DNA of 39,266 nt from Verrucomicrobiales bacterium (GTDB taxonomy: Bacteria > Verrucomicrobiota > Verrucomicrobiia > Limisphaerales > CAIMTB01), in assembly GCA_016795425.1 (NCBI GenBank), contig JAEUHG010000194.1:1-39266 (forward strand), written 5' to 3'. The notes below the pieces were generated by a model. That model worked only from the letters and a program-made list of their open reading frames with translations. It was not told where the DNA came from and ran no database searches. The translations under genes and the position numbers were made by a program. Below are positions 1 through 8,511 of the stretch, piece by piece (the first letter of the stretch is position 1; every line of letters starts with the position of its first letter).

Positions 1-203
1 AGTTCTCTCAGCCTTCGGCGCGTCGGCCACCGTCCGCGTCGGCGATCTGCGGTTAACCCTCTTGGGGCATGTCCAAGAAAGCCGTGGCGCGGACGGGACC
101 GGAATCGGGCCGGCAGGAGTTTGCCCGCCGGCGGAGTTATTCACCACCTCGGGGGGGGCGATCTTTGCGGATCGCTTCCCTCGGCGGCGATTAACTCCGG
201 AAA

Positions 204-324
204 CCGTATCAGTCCAAGACGCTTCGCGCCAGTCCGCACCCCGGGGCCAGGCCAACGCTGGTCGTCGTGGAGTGCAGGAGTCCTCTCCCCGCTATCTCAA
301 CGGAAATCGCCCCGACAACTCGGA
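204..324. repeat. Direct repeat, copy 1
   Basis: This is a 121-base unit running from ccgtatcagtccaagacgct to the end of gccccgacaactcgga. It recurs at 419-538 with about five substitutions and one missing base. The offset between copies is about 215 bases, so the spacer is about 94 bases. The last ten bases of this copy form one arm of the inverted repeat that ends at 360. No reading frame is conserved between the copies because of the one-base length difference, so the repeat is probably non-coding. Confidence 0.9.
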
Positions 325-360
325 GATGGGCCCGGCGAATCCGATGCGTCTCCGAGTTGT
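315..360. repeat. 12-base inverted repeat
   Basis: The arms acaactcggaga (315-326) and tctccgagttgt (349-360) are perfectly complementary around a 22-base loop. The left arm overlaps the end of direct repeat copy 1. There is no T tract after either arm, so it does not look like an intrinsic terminator. It may be a cruciform or RNA hairpin that is part of the repeat element. Confidence 0.7.
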
Positions 361-418
361 GGAGCGGCAGCACCGTTCCGGCCGGGAATCGCCGTGCTGG
401 GAAAGCGGCAGGGGACTG

Positions 419-538
419 CCGTATCAGTCCAAGACGCTTCGCGCCAGTCTGCACCCTGGGGCCAGGCCAACGCTGGTCGTCGTGGAGTGCGAGAGTCCTC
501 TCCCGCTATTTCAACGGAAATCGCCCCGACAACTCGGA
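419..538. repeat. Direct repeat, copy 2
   Basis: This 120-base unit is nearly identical to 204-324. The differences I see are C to T twice in the first third, AG to GA in the middle, one C missing from a C run, and C to T near the end. It lies about 95 bases upstream of the flippase start. It could be a dispersed intergenic element of this genome or the product of a local duplication; the window holds only these two copies. Confidence 0.9.
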
Positions 539-632
539 TCCCCCGCCCTGGGGCTGGCATGAGCTTGAGGCTTCTCACCGGGGTTAGGGATGCCCCAGAC
601 TTGCCGGGCCTCCGAGTCCCGGGCGGCGACCG

Positions 633-2090
633 TTGAATTCGAGCCGCAACGCCAAAGCCTCATCGACGCCTGGATTGACCATCCGGAACCTGGTCACCCG
701 GCTGCAGGGCTCGGCGCTGATCTGGTCATGGCTGTTCAACGGGTTGCGCCTGGCCTCGGGTCTGGTCGTCCTGCCCCTGCTTCTGCACCAACTCTCCCGC
801 ACCGAACTGGGGGTCTACTACCTTTTGTTGAACCTCGGGACCATCGCCTTCCTGGCGGATTTTGGTTTCTCACTTTCGGTGGAGCGATCGGTGGCCTACG
901 CCATGGGGGGCGCGACCAGTCTCAAGGCGACCGGAATGGCGGTTTCCTCCAGCGAGGAACCGAACCGCGCCATGCTGCGCGAGGTGGTGCGATCCGCGCG
1001 CCAATTGTACCGCGGCCTGTCAGTCGCTGCGGCGGTCGTTCTGGCGGTGGGAGGATCGTACCTCGTTTCGAAGGCGGTCGGGGACCTGCCATCGATCGCA
1101 GCATCGTCGTTTGTGCCGAGCGCGCTGGTTGCCTGGGTGCTGCAATGGACGGCCACCAGCCTGGAGATCTACTCGTTCTATTGGGTGGCGGTCCTTCGAG
1201 GGCTAAACCGGGTCACGATCAGTGCCCAATGGCTTTCGCTGGCGTACGGACTGAAACTGGCGGTGTCGGTGGGACTGCTTTTGGCGGGGGCGGGACTATT
1301 GGCGGTGCCGCTGGCGGGCTTGTTGGCGGGCGTGGTGTTGCGCTGGGGGGCCCGTCGGCAGGTGCGCCGGATCCTGCCCGATCTCGGGGCGTCGGAACCG
1401 GGCGAAGTACGGCGGGTGGTCGCGGCGTTGTGGCCGAATTCGTGGCGATTGGGACTCCAATTGGCAAGTGCCTACGCGATCACGTATGGATTGGCTTGGG
1501 TCTGCATGTCGGTGGACCGGCTGGGGACCGCGATCTATGCCGAGTACAGTCTGTCCCTGCAGGTGATGAACATTGCCGTGGGGGTGGCGGGAGTCTGGAC
1601 CTCGACCCAATGGCCGTTGGTGGCGCAGCTGCGGACGCGGGACGATCGGGCGGGAATCCGACGAGTGCTGGCGCCGCGATTCCGGTGGCAGGTGGCGACT
1701 TTTGTTTTCCTGGCGGCGATGGCCATCGCGGTGGGTCCGGTGCTCTTGGAATGGAAGGGTTCCGACAAACGAATGCTGTCGGCGTTGTGGCTGGTGGTGT
1801 TGGCGTGCAACGCGCTGGGAGAAGTGAATTTTTCGTTCTGGACGACGCTGATTTCGACCGAGAATCGGATTCCGTCGGTGGGCCCGTTGGTGGTGACCCA
1901 GGTGTTGGTGCTGGTGTCGGTGGGTTTCCTGGTGCTCGGATTCGGGTGGGGGGTGGAGGCCTTCGTGGTGATGCCGCTGATCCTCGGCGCGCTGTTCAAT
2001 TATTGGTGGTGGGCGCGGCAGGGAAGCCGCATTCTCCGCACCACGTTCTGGCGTTTCCTGTTCGGGAAGGCCGCGCCCGCGAATGGCTGA
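633..2090 (+). CDS. Wzx-like polysaccharide flippase
   Basis: The protein has 485 residues, is very hydrophobic, and has about a dozen predicted membrane segments, as expected of the oligosaccharide flippase / MOP superfamily. Such proteins move lipid-linked glycan units across the inner membrane for O-antigen, capsule or exopolysaccharide. The N-terminal text (RLQGSALIWSWLFNGLRL, followed by a first helix) and the even spacing of helices fit the family; there is no short diagnostic motif. The start is a TTG at 633, with no in-frame ATG nearby and no clear Shine-Dalgarno site; a second TTG at 675 is possible. The stop overlaps the start of the next gene by 8 bases (ATGGCTGA), so the two are probably translationally coupled. 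The substrate cannot be told from the sequence. Confidence 0.85.
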   Translation: MNSSRNAKASSTPGLTIRNLVTRLQGSALIWSWLFNGLRLASGLVVLPLLLHQLSRTELGVYYLLLNLGTIAFLADFGFSLSVERSVAYAMGGATSLKATGMAVSSSEEPNRAMLREVVRSARQLYRGLSVAAAVVLAVGGSYLVSKAVGDLPSIAASSFVPSALVAWVLQWTATSLEIYSFYWVAVLRGLNRVTISAQWLSLAYGLKLAVSVGLLLAGAGLLAVPLAGLLAGVVLRWGARRQVRRILPDLGASEPGEVRRVVAALWPNSWRLGLQLASAYAITYGLAWVCMSVDRLGTAIYAEYSLSLQVMNIAVGVAGVWTSTQWPLVAQLRTRDDRAGIRRVLAPRFRWQVATFVFLAAMAIAVGPVLLEWKGSDKRMLSALWLVVLACNALGEVNFSFWTTLISTENRIPSVGPLVVTQVLVLVSVGFLVLGFGWGVEAFVVMPLILGALFNYWWWARQGSRILRTTFWRFLFGKAAPANG

Positions 2091-3075
2091 GAACCGATCC
2101 GCATCCACGGCAGTAGCGACGAACGGCGGCAAGTCCGCGTCCGTCGGTTGTCCCCTGTGTGGCGACCACGCCGCCACTTTGCTCGAGCAATTGAAACTCG
2201 CCGACCTCGATCATGAATACCGGCGGCAGGTCGGGGTGTCGGTGGTCGACGAATTTCCGGCGGGCACCCAGCACCTCGAGTTGGTGCGTTGCGGCGGGTG
2301 CGGACTCGAGTACTTCAACCCGACGGTGGCCGGGTCGGCGGGCTTTTATGCCCGGCTGAGCCAGGACGAGCATTACTACTCCACCACGCGGTGGGAGTTC
2401 ACCGAGACGCTCAAACGGCTGCCGGCTGATCCTGATTTGATCGATGTGGGGTGCGGCGACGGCTTTTTTCTAAGGTCAGTACCGGGCACGCGACGCCGCG
2501 GGTTGGAGTTCAATCCCGAGGCGGTGCGGCGGGCGACAGCGAGCGGCTTGAAGGTGACGACGCAGCGATTGGAGGATTTGCCGGCGGCCAGCGCCGATTT
2601 CGTGACGCTGTTCCAAGTATTGGAACATGTGGCGCGCCCGCGCGAGGTGCTATCGGCGGCGGTGCGGGTGTTGCGTCCAGGAGGAAAGTTTTTCGTGGCG
2701 GTTCCCAACAACGACACGTGGGTTGGCGAGGCGCCACCGAATCCCTTGAACGCGCCACCGCATCACACCCTGCGTTGGCGCGCAGAGGCCTTGCGCGCGG
2801 CGGCCAAGCTCAGCGGGCTCGAATTGGACGAACTCCAGGCGGAGTCGGTGGCCCCCGAGCATTTGTTTCCGTACCGCCGATCCCGGTGGGTGGCGCGACT
2901 CGGGGTATTGGCGGGCGGCTCCGTCCCTCGCTACGGCATCGGCCCGGCAGCGGTGGGTGTGCGCAAGGTGGCCACGGCTCTTACGACGATTTCGATGCGG
3001 CTATTTCCCGGACTCGGCCCGGCGCGGCCCGGCACGGGCCATTCCTTGCTGGCCATCTACCGAAAGCCCGCCTGA
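2083..3075 (+). CDS. Zinc-ribbon class I SAM methyltransferase
   Basis: This is a 330-residue protein. Residues 23-73 carry two Cys pairs (C23-P-L-C26 and C70-G-G-C73) that look like a zinc ribbon. A class I SAM-dependent methyltransferase domain follows: motif I DVGCGDG at 121-127, an acidic strand end near LEFNPEA, and a post-motif FQVLEHVARP characteristic of the Methyltransf_23/UbiG-like group. The zinc-ribbon plus methyltransferase arrangement resembles sugar C-methyltransferases, but the extra C-terminal domain of that family is not obvious. Because it overlaps the flippase gene, a role in modifying a surface glycan or lipid-linked precursor is likely (inference). Its stop lies only three bases from the stop of the convergent larA-like gene, so there is little room for a terminator. 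Confidence 0.88.
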   Translation: MAENRSASTAVATNGGKSASVGCPLCGDHAATLLEQLKLADLDHEYRRQVGVSVVDEFPAGTQHLELVRCGGCGLEYFNPTVAGSAGFYARLSQDEHYYSTTRWEFTETLKRLPADPDLIDVGCGDGFFLRSVPGTRRRGLEFNPEAVRRATASGLKVTTQRLEDLPAASADFVTLFQVLEHVARPREVLSAAVRVLRPGGKFFVAVPNNDTWVGEAPPNPLNAPPHHTLRWRAEALRAAAKLSGLELDELQAESVAPEHLFPYRRSRWVARLGVLAGGSVPRYGIGPAAVGVRKVATALTTISMRLFPGLGPARPGTGHSLLAIYRKPA

Positions 3076-3078
3076 CGC

Positions 3079-4371
3079 TCAGCTGCCGCCAGCCCAGCTT
3101 GGACGTTGGCGCAGGTGGAAGAGTTCCTCGCCGGCGCGCGGGACATAGAGCACACCTTCGTGCTCCCGGTTGGCGAAATCCTGGACGTTGATGGACGCAG
3201 GGTTTCGATAGCCGAGGTTGATGGATCGACAGACGTCCTCGGGAATACCGGTGGCCAGCACGACGCGGGCTCGGGGGGTTTCGATGCCTTCCCGGTAGGT
3301 GCCGATGCCATACACGTGGCAGCTGTGGGCGAGCACTCCCCAGGGCTCGTGCTGGAAGCGATCCCATTGGGCCAGGAAGTAATCCCGGCAATGATAACCG
3401 ACCCGTCGTATGACCGCGCCGTGAGTGAGGGAAATCTCCCGGATGTGCGGGGCATAGATGATGAGTTCCCCGCCGTCAGCAATGACGGGTTCAAGTTTGT
3501 ACATGCACTTCCCGCCGGTCCACAGCTCATCGTACATGGTGGGAGCGCACGAGAGCACCTGTCGAAACGGGTGATCCTTGAGCGTGATATGGATCTGGCG
3601 CGAGAGATCGGCCGCTTCCGCCCAGGCCCCCTCGGGCGTACCGGCGAAGAAACCGGCCAGCGACTTGTCGGGACGGACCACCATGGCCAGACAGGTTTTG
3701 GGTCGGTCGACCATGGACCCGGCACGGTCGACGACCCGGCGCACGGGGGTCCATGCATTCCCGATAATCATGGGGTTGGTAACGACGGCGCCGAGCCAGT
3801 GGAAGAAGTTGAGAATCTCGGGTCCGGCAACCCCGGGAAACAGGTATTTGTTGCCGCCGGAGAAACCGACCACCTCGTGGGGGAAGACGGGACCGATGAT
3901 GAGGATGTGGTCGTAATCATAGAGACGCCGATTGACCCTCACCGGGACTTCCATGGAGAAGAGACCATTGGTGAGCTCGGAAATCTCCTTGGCCGGCAGC
4001 GCGCCGATTTGGGTCAGGGCGGCGGGGTTGTCCCATTCGTGATTGAAGAAGCGAACGGATGCATACTGGGTGGCGCGCTCCTCGGCGGTCATATCGAGGC
4101 GTTCGCAGATCGCCGCCTCGCTCATGGGCTGGTGCGTTCCCAGCGCAATCATGATGTCCAGGGCAGCCACGGAATCCCGAAGATGCCGATGCAGCGCCTT
4201 GAAGACTGTGCCGACCGGCGCGGTGCGCGTGTGATCGGGGACGATCACCAGCAGGCGGCGTCCCTGGAATTGATCCACGGGACAGGATTCACGGACCAGA
4301 TCCGCGACTTCGGCGCTGGAAACGGCGGCGCCCGGCGCGGCGCGGCGGGACCGGGTGGGAACGTCAGCCAT
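3079..4371 (-). CDS. LarA-family nickel-dependent racemase-like protein
   Basis: This 430-residue protein belongs to the LarA/DUF2088 family, whose founder is lactate racemase with a nickel-pincer nucleotide cofactor. Visible motifs are DHTR at 46-49, GTH at 78-80, FNHEW with H111, FPHEVVGFSGGNKYLFPG with H165 and K175, and H191. In Lactobacillus plantarum LarA the corresponding residues are His108, His174, Lys184 (cofactor attachment) and His200. The 174-184-200 spacing (10 and 16) is matched exactly by 165-175-191. The fold and cofactor site therefore look intact, but the substrate is open, since LarA homologues also act on malate, other 2-hydroxy acids or sugar acids. No larB, larC or larE gene for cofactor maturation is in the window. 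The gene follows a Tat-exported TIM-barrel gene on the same strand, 80 bases upstream. Confidence 0.9.
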   Translation of the reverse strand: MADVPTRSRRAAPGAAVSSAEVADLVRESCPVDQFQGRRLLVIVPDHTRTAPVGTVFKALHRHLRDSVAALDIMIALGTHQPMSEAAICERLDMTAEERATQYASVRFFNHEWDNPAALTQIGALPAKEISELTNGLFSMEVPVRVNRRLYDYDHILIIGPVFPHEVVGFSGGNKYLFPGVAGPEILNFFHWLGAVVTNPMIIGNAWTPVRRVVDRAGSMVDRPKTCLAMVVRPDKSLAGFFAGTPEGAWAEAADLSRQIHITLKDHPFRQVLSCAPTMYDELWTGGKCMYKLEPVIADGGELIIYAPHIREISLTHGAVIRRVGYHCRDYFLAQWDRFQHEPWGVLAHSCHVYGIGTYREGIETPRARVVLATGIPEDVCRSINLGYRNPASINVQDFANREHEGVLYVPRAGEELFHLRQRPSWAGGS

Positions 4372-4451
4372 GGAGAAAGGCTAACGATTCCCCGGCATCA
4401 ACGCGAGCCTTGGGGTGGTGCCGGAGGAACGCCGTGGGTGGGATCGCGTGA

Positions 4452-5417
4452 TCAGGCGCCTTCAACCGTGGCCAGGGCCTTCTTCATCGCGGCGATGGTG
4501 GCGGCACAAGCGGCATCGTTCTCCATGGCGTTCAAGGGCGCATTGAACGGTTCGGTGCGCACCGGACCGTCGTACTCCATGGCCAGAAGGGCGGCAAGAA
4601 AGGGGCGGACGGGAATGACGCCGGTGGCAGCCGGCAATTCGCGCCGGTTGTCCTGTTGCTGGGCCAGTTCGATGCCGGCCGGTGCGTCGTTGAGGTCGAC
4701 CGCCACGACATCGCGCGACGAAAGCCGGCGCAGGTCATCCGCGGAATCCCCGGCGGTCCACCAATGCCACGAATCGAGCACGAGTCCGGTGCCGGAGACG
4801 CCGATGGCGGCGATAAGTTCCTGGGCCTGGGCCAGCCGGTGCACGAAGGCGAATTTCATCCGCGTGCGGAGGCTGGGCGTGCCGACGTACTCGAGGCCGA
4901 GGCGAAGCCCGTGGTCGGCCAGAACGCGGGCGATGTCGCCGAGGCGGGAGGCGTGCTGGCGGAGGTTGTCCTTGTAATCGAGTTCATTGTGGCCGGGCAT
5001 GAGCCAGGTTCCGACCCGCGTGGCGCCCGCCTTCTGCAGGGCTTTGGCGGCGCGGGGCAGCGCGGCGAGGTCGCGCCGGAAATCGTCGTCACTCTTTCTG
5101 AACTCCGCAGGCAGCCCGGCAGCGCCCCAGCGGAGTCCGGCTTGGGCCAGGGCCTGGCGGACCTTCTCGATCCCGGCCTCGTCCTTCTGGGCGAGAAAAC
5201 CGGCGTCGGGTTGGACCGATTCGAAGCCATGGGTGTGTGCCAGTCGAATGATCTCGAGTTGATCGCCGGAGACCCCGATGGATCCGGGGGTCAGATCCAG
5301 CGTGAATCGTCGTTGAGGCAGGGGGGCGGCGGACATGCGGGGGGCGACGGCGGCGAAAGACAGGAGCGTGGCGGCGGAGGAGGCGGCGAGAAAACGGCGG
5401 CGGGTGAAGGAGTGCAT
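4452..5417 (-). CDS. Tat-exported sugar isomerase/epimerase-like TIM barrel
   Basis: The protein has 321 residues and starts with a twin-arginine signal (TRRRFLAASSAATLL) ending near MSAA, so it is probably exported. The rest resembles the xylose isomerase-like TIM-barrel superfamily (AP_endonuc_2). Examples are the 'HTHGFESVQPDAGFLAQ' strand, 'LRLGLEYVGTPSLRT' with the expected Glu, 'GLVLDSWHWWTAGDS' with Asp and His, and a late 'VDLNDAP'. These acidic and His residues are the usual metal ligands of the family. Exported members of this group in Verrucomicrobiota and Planctomycetota are often linked to keto-sugar metabolism; here the substrate is unknown. It sits between a sensor kinase gene (92-base gap) and the larA-like gene (80-base gap), all on the minus strand. 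Confidence 0.85.
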   Translation of the reverse strand: MHSFTRRRFLAASSAATLLSFAAVAPRMSAAPLPQRRFTLDLTPGSIGVSGDQLEIIRLAHTHGFESVQPDAGFLAQKDEAGIEKVRQALAQAGLRWGAAGLPAEFRKSDDDFRRDLAALPRAAKALQKAGATRVGTWLMPGHNELDYKDNLRQHASRLGDIARVLADHGLRLGLEYVGTPSLRTRMKFAFVHRLAQAQELIAAIGVSGTGLVLDSWHWWTAGDSADDLRRLSSRDVVAVDLNDAPAGIELAQQQDNRRELPAATGVIPVRPFLAALLAMEYDGPVRTEPFNAPLNAMENDAACAATIAAMKKALATVEGA

Positions 5418-5509
5418 GGCGTTCCGGACTGTTGCACCGGCACCGGTACGGTCAATGAAGACCTCGCGACGGCGGAAGCCGATGAGCGATCGGGGCGGGT
5501 GGGAACGTG

Positions 5510-7114
5510 TCAGGTGGCGGAGTGCCGAGCCTGATCCGGCCAGGTGAAGCGGAAGGTCGTGCCGACGCCTTCCTCGGAGGCGACCTGGATTTCGCCGCCC
5601 CGGCGTTCAACGATGCGTTTGACCAAGGAAAGCCCGACGCCGGTGCCAGGGCGGTCGGGGAGAAGTTCGAGACGCTGGAAGAGCGCGAAGATCTTTTCGT
5701 GGAATCGCGCCGGAATGCCGGGTCCGTTATCCGACACGCTGAATTCCCATGCGGGGCCGTTGCGGCGGCACGTGATCTGGACGCGCCCCTGGGGCTTGTC
5801 CATGAACTTGATGGCGTTATCGAGCAGGTTGAGGAAGAGCTGGTGCAGCTGGTGGGGCACACCGGAGACGGCCGGGAGCGATTCCGGGACCCGGATGGTC
5901 ATGGTGGGCGGCGGATCGAGCAGACGCGTGAGTTCAGCGATCAGCCGGTTGAGATCAACGAGCGTCTCGGCGTCGTTCCCACGTCCGACGCGGCTGTAGG
6001 CGAGAATACCGTCGATGAGGGAATGCAGTTTTCGCACCCGGCCCTGGAGTTTTCCTACGAGCGCCTTGCCGTCGTCACCCAGCCGGGTGGCATGATCCTC
6101 GGCAAGCCAGTCGGCGAGCCGGGCAATGCCTCGGAGTGGCGCCTTGAGGTCATGGGTGACGGCGTAAACGAGATCGGCGAGTTCGCGATTGGCTTGTTGA
6201 AGTTCATCAGTCCGACTGCGCACCAGTTCCTCGAGGTGTTCCTGGGCGTGGCGGAGGACTTCGTCGGCTTGCCGCTGGAGGGTGACGTCCTCGGTAATGC
6301 CGACGCAAAAATCAACGCGGCCGTCGGGGCTCCAGGAATTGGCGATACGCGTGCGGACGAAACGGGGGTCGGCGCTGGGCAGGTTGACCCTGAACTCGGA
6401 ACTGAATTCATGGCCTCCGTGCTGGGCGCTTTGCCATTGGGCCAGGACCCGGTCGCGGTCGGAGGGGTGGACCATCTGCCACCAGACGCCGCGCGGTTCC
6501 CCGACGTGCATGAGATCGGCGAGCACGCGCCAGCGGCGGTTGGTGTAGCGCAGCCGTCCCGCGGCGTCGGTGATAAAGACGCCACAGGGGGCGTGGTGAC
6601 TGAGGAGTTGGAGGAGGTCGCCGCTTTGGCGTTGAGCATCGGCGACGCGCTCCTGTTCCGTCAGGTCCGAGAACACCGCGTGCAGATGCCGCGAATCATC
6701 GCCTTCGAGGCTGGGGGCGGCGGAACTTTCGACGGGGACCTGCCGACCGTCACGCGAGAGGAGAAGGATGCGAACACGATAGCCGGCGGCGCCGCGGCGG
6801 GTCTGCTGGAGCCAGGCTTGGCAAGCGGCGTGGTCATAGGGATGCACGAGTTCGAACAGGCTGATGCCGTGCATCGAGGCGTCGCCGAGACCGAGCGCGG
6901 CGCGGAACGTGCGATTGGCGAACACCAGTCGACCCTCAAGATCGAGAATGACCACCATTTCCTTGGAAGTCTCGTAGAGCGTCCGAAATTCCTCCTGTAG
7001 TTTCTCTGAACGCGAGACCTCCATCGGGTTGGCTGGGGTGGCGGAGTTGTCGGCGGGATTCGATGGGTCCATGGCCCGGCCCCCGTCCGCGGCGGATGAG
7101 GAGGGTGCTTGCAT
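5510..7114 (-). CDS. Soluble PAS-domain sensor histidine kinase
   Basis: Numbering here is from the TTG at 7120, giving 536 residues. A first PAS domain (about 45-155; VVILDLEGRLVFANRTF) and a second (about 168-285; GVFITDAAGRLRYTNRRW, with a PAC tail GITEDVTLQRQ) precede a coiled linker. A HisKA domain with phospho-acceptor H323 (VTHDLKAPLRG) and an HATPase domain follow: N box with N435, G1 DNGPGIP, F box FALFQRL and G2 GTGVGLSLV. All kinase boxes are intact. No membrane segment is visible, so the enzyme should be cytoplasmic. There is no receiver domain and no adjacent response regulator, so its partner is unknown. I chose the ATG at 7114; the TTG at 7120 and the ATG at 7072 are alternatives, and none has a clear Shine-Dalgarno site. 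Confidence 0.9.
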   Translation of the reverse strand: MQAPSSSAADGGRAMDPSNPADNSATPANPMEVSRSEKLQEEFRTLYETSKEMVVILDLEGRLVFANRTFRAALGLGDASMHGISLFELVHPYDHAACQAWLQQTRRGAAGYRVRILLLSRDGRQVPVESSAAPSLEGDDSRHLHAVFSDLTEQERVADAQRQSGDLLQLLSHHAPCGVFITDAAGRLRYTNRRWRVLADLMHVGEPRGVWWQMVHPSDRDRVLAQWQSAQHGGHEFSSEFRVNLPSADPRFVRTRIANSWSPDGRVDFCVGITEDVTLQRQADEVLRHAQEHLEELVRSRTDELQQANRELADLVYAVTHDLKAPLRGIARLADWLAEDHATRLGDDGKALVGKLQGRVRKLHSLIDGILAYSRVGRGNDAETLVDLNRLIAELTRLLDPPPTMTIRVPESLPAVSGVPHQLHQLFLNLLDNAIKFMDKPQGRVQITCRRNGPAWEFSVSDNGPGIPARFHEKIFALFQRLELLPDRPGTGVGLSLVKRIVERRGGEIQVASEEGVGTTFRFTWPDQARHSAT

Positions 7115-7140
7115 GCCCAAGTGACGAATTGCCGAGGTCT

Positions 7141-8511
7141 TTAGAACGACAGGCCGTACGCGGCGGAGATCAGGTGAACGTCGATCTCATAGCGCCCGAT
7201 ATAGAAGGGATTCTGGTTCTGCTCGATGACGCGGTCCTCGTAGAACACCCGGGAGTAGGCGAGATCAAGACGATGACGACCCTTGCGGTAGCCGACGCCT
7301 GCGGCGACGGCGTGTTGGTTGGCGTCGGGAATGGTGGGTGAGTAGGTTTCGTCGGGAACCGGGCTTTCAAAGTACTGGTAGCTGGCGCGCAGGCGCCAGC
7401 CGCCGCCGAGGTCGTAGGTGGCGCTGAATCCGGCGGTGAACGTGTCGTTCCAATCCTGCCGCACTTCGGAAGGGACGGTGGGCAGGGCGACGGGCACTTT
7501 GAGTGGCAGCGTTTCGAAGCGGGAGAACTGCATCCATTCCGCATTGGCTTCGACGCGCAGGCGATCGGTGAGGCGAAGGCCGTAGCCGAAGGCCAACATT
7601 CCAGGATAAGCGATTTCACTCTCGAAAGGCAGGAGGAGTTCGCCGCCCGGCATATTGGGAACGCCCCAAGCGCGGAGATCGCCGGTGTAATCGATGTCCA
7701 TCGGTGCGCGATAGGTCACCGCCAGACGGTGGCGCTCCAGAAACTCCCAGGTGAGTCCCACGTTTCCGCTGACTCCGACGCCGGTGCTTTGAGCGCGGAT
7801 TTCGCCGTCCGGTAGTCCGGGCACGCCGGCGACGAGGGCCCAGGGCGTGTATTGGCTCAGCGTGAGTTCGGAGTACATCACGTCGAGGCCGACCCCGAGG
7901 TTGAGGCCATCGAGGAGACGGAAGGATGCGGAGGGATTCGCGTTGATCGTCTTGAGCTGGACGTAACGCGGGGCGACGTAGCGCAGGGCGCCGTCCGGCT
8001 CCCAGTCGATGGAGAGACCGAACGGGACACTCACGCCGAGGCCGAGGGCGACGCGGTCATCCAGCACGGGGCCGCCGAGAAACAGGTGCGGCAGCAGCTT
8101 CCACGGATCCGTCGTTTCGGCGGTTCCACCCGCGGGAGATTCATAGCGGACGGAGTGATGAACGATGGTGGGTTCGGCAGCGACTTCCCAACGCGGAAGG
8201 TCGAGAAGGTTCGCGGGATTGTGAAAGACGGCGGAAGCGTCATCGACAAACACGATGCGCCCACCGGTGGTGCCGAGGCCCGCGGTTCCCGTGGTGGGGC
8301 TGCGAAAACCTTCAGCCGTCGCTGTAGACGGCGCGCATAGTGCCGATACTGCAAGCGATGTCAGAAGCCATTCCGCAGGTCGTAACGGGATCGTCGATGG
8401 GCGACGCGCGCGTTCGGCGCGAGTGCGTTTCTCCGAGGACTCGGCAAAAACGCGTGTCACTGGGGAAGAATCGTGATTAGGTCTAAGTCGCCGATGAGGG
8501 AAGGGCTCCAT
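7141..8511 (-). CDS. FadL/OmpP1-type outer-membrane transporter
   Basis: The protein has 456 residues from the chosen ATG. A basic N-terminus is followed by a signal-like segment (EWLLTSLAVSALCAPSTATA). The mature start, GFRSPTTGTAGLGTTGG then DDASAVFHNPANLLDL, is the hallmark of the FadL/TodX/OmpP1 family (Pfam Toluene_X). The rest is alternating beta-strand text and ends in a terminal Phe (AAYGLSF), as expected for BAM-inserted barrels. The family carries long-chain fatty acids and other hydrophobic molecules across the outer membrane. The open frame extends upstream to 8637, but that part has no signal character. The gene is divergent from the PhcB-like operon and about 20-30 bases upstream of the PAS kinase gene, so it may share a transcript with the latter. 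Confidence 0.88.
   Translation of the reverse strand: MEPFPHRRLRPNHDSSPVTRVFAESSEKRTRAERARRPSTIPLRPAEWLLTSLAVSALCAPSTATAEGFRSPTTGTAGLGTTGGRIVFVDDASAVFHNPANLLDLPRWEVAAEPTIVHHSVRYESPAGGTAETTDPWKLLPHLFLGGPVLDDRVALGLGVSVPFGLSIDWEPDGALRYVAPRYVQLKTINANPSASFRLLDGLNLGVGLDVMYSELTLSQYTPWALVAGVPGLPDGEIRAQSTGVGVSGNVGLTWEFLERHRLAVTYRAPMDIDYTGDLRAWGVPNMPGGELLLPFESEIAYPGMLAFGYGLRLTDRLRVEANAEWMQFSRFETLPLKVPVALPTVPSEVRQDWNDTFTAGFSATYDLGGGWRLRASYQYFESPVPDETYSPTIPDANQHAVAAGVGYRKGRHRLDLAYSRVFYEDRVIEQNQNPFYIGRYEIDVHLISAAYGLSF

Larger units (their letters stand above)
1..632. other. Non-coding stretch with direct repeats
   Basis: No convincing gene lies here. Open frames of 80-170 codons exist on both strands, but they translate to Arg/Pro/Gly-rich text. 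Two of them read through the same repeated DNA in different frames, which is typical of chance openness in GC-rich DNA. What the stretch does hold is a pair of 120-base direct repeats (204-324 and 419-538) and a 12-base inverted repeat (315-326 with 349-360). Promoter elements for the downstream flippase could be here, but I cannot point to a convincing one. Confidence 0.6.

Noticed and set aside
62..636. Overlapping plus- and minus-strand open frames of 80-170 codons
   Set aside because: They are low-complexity Arg/Pro/Gly text, read the repeat in several frames and show no family motif.
3106..4977. Plus-strand open frame of 623 codons
   Set aside because: It runs antisense to the LarA-type and TIM-barrel genes, which have clear motifs; it is a GC-rich shadow.
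5507..7000. Plus-strand open frame of 497 codons
   Set aside because: It is a shadow antisense to the PAS histidine kinase with all kinase boxes.
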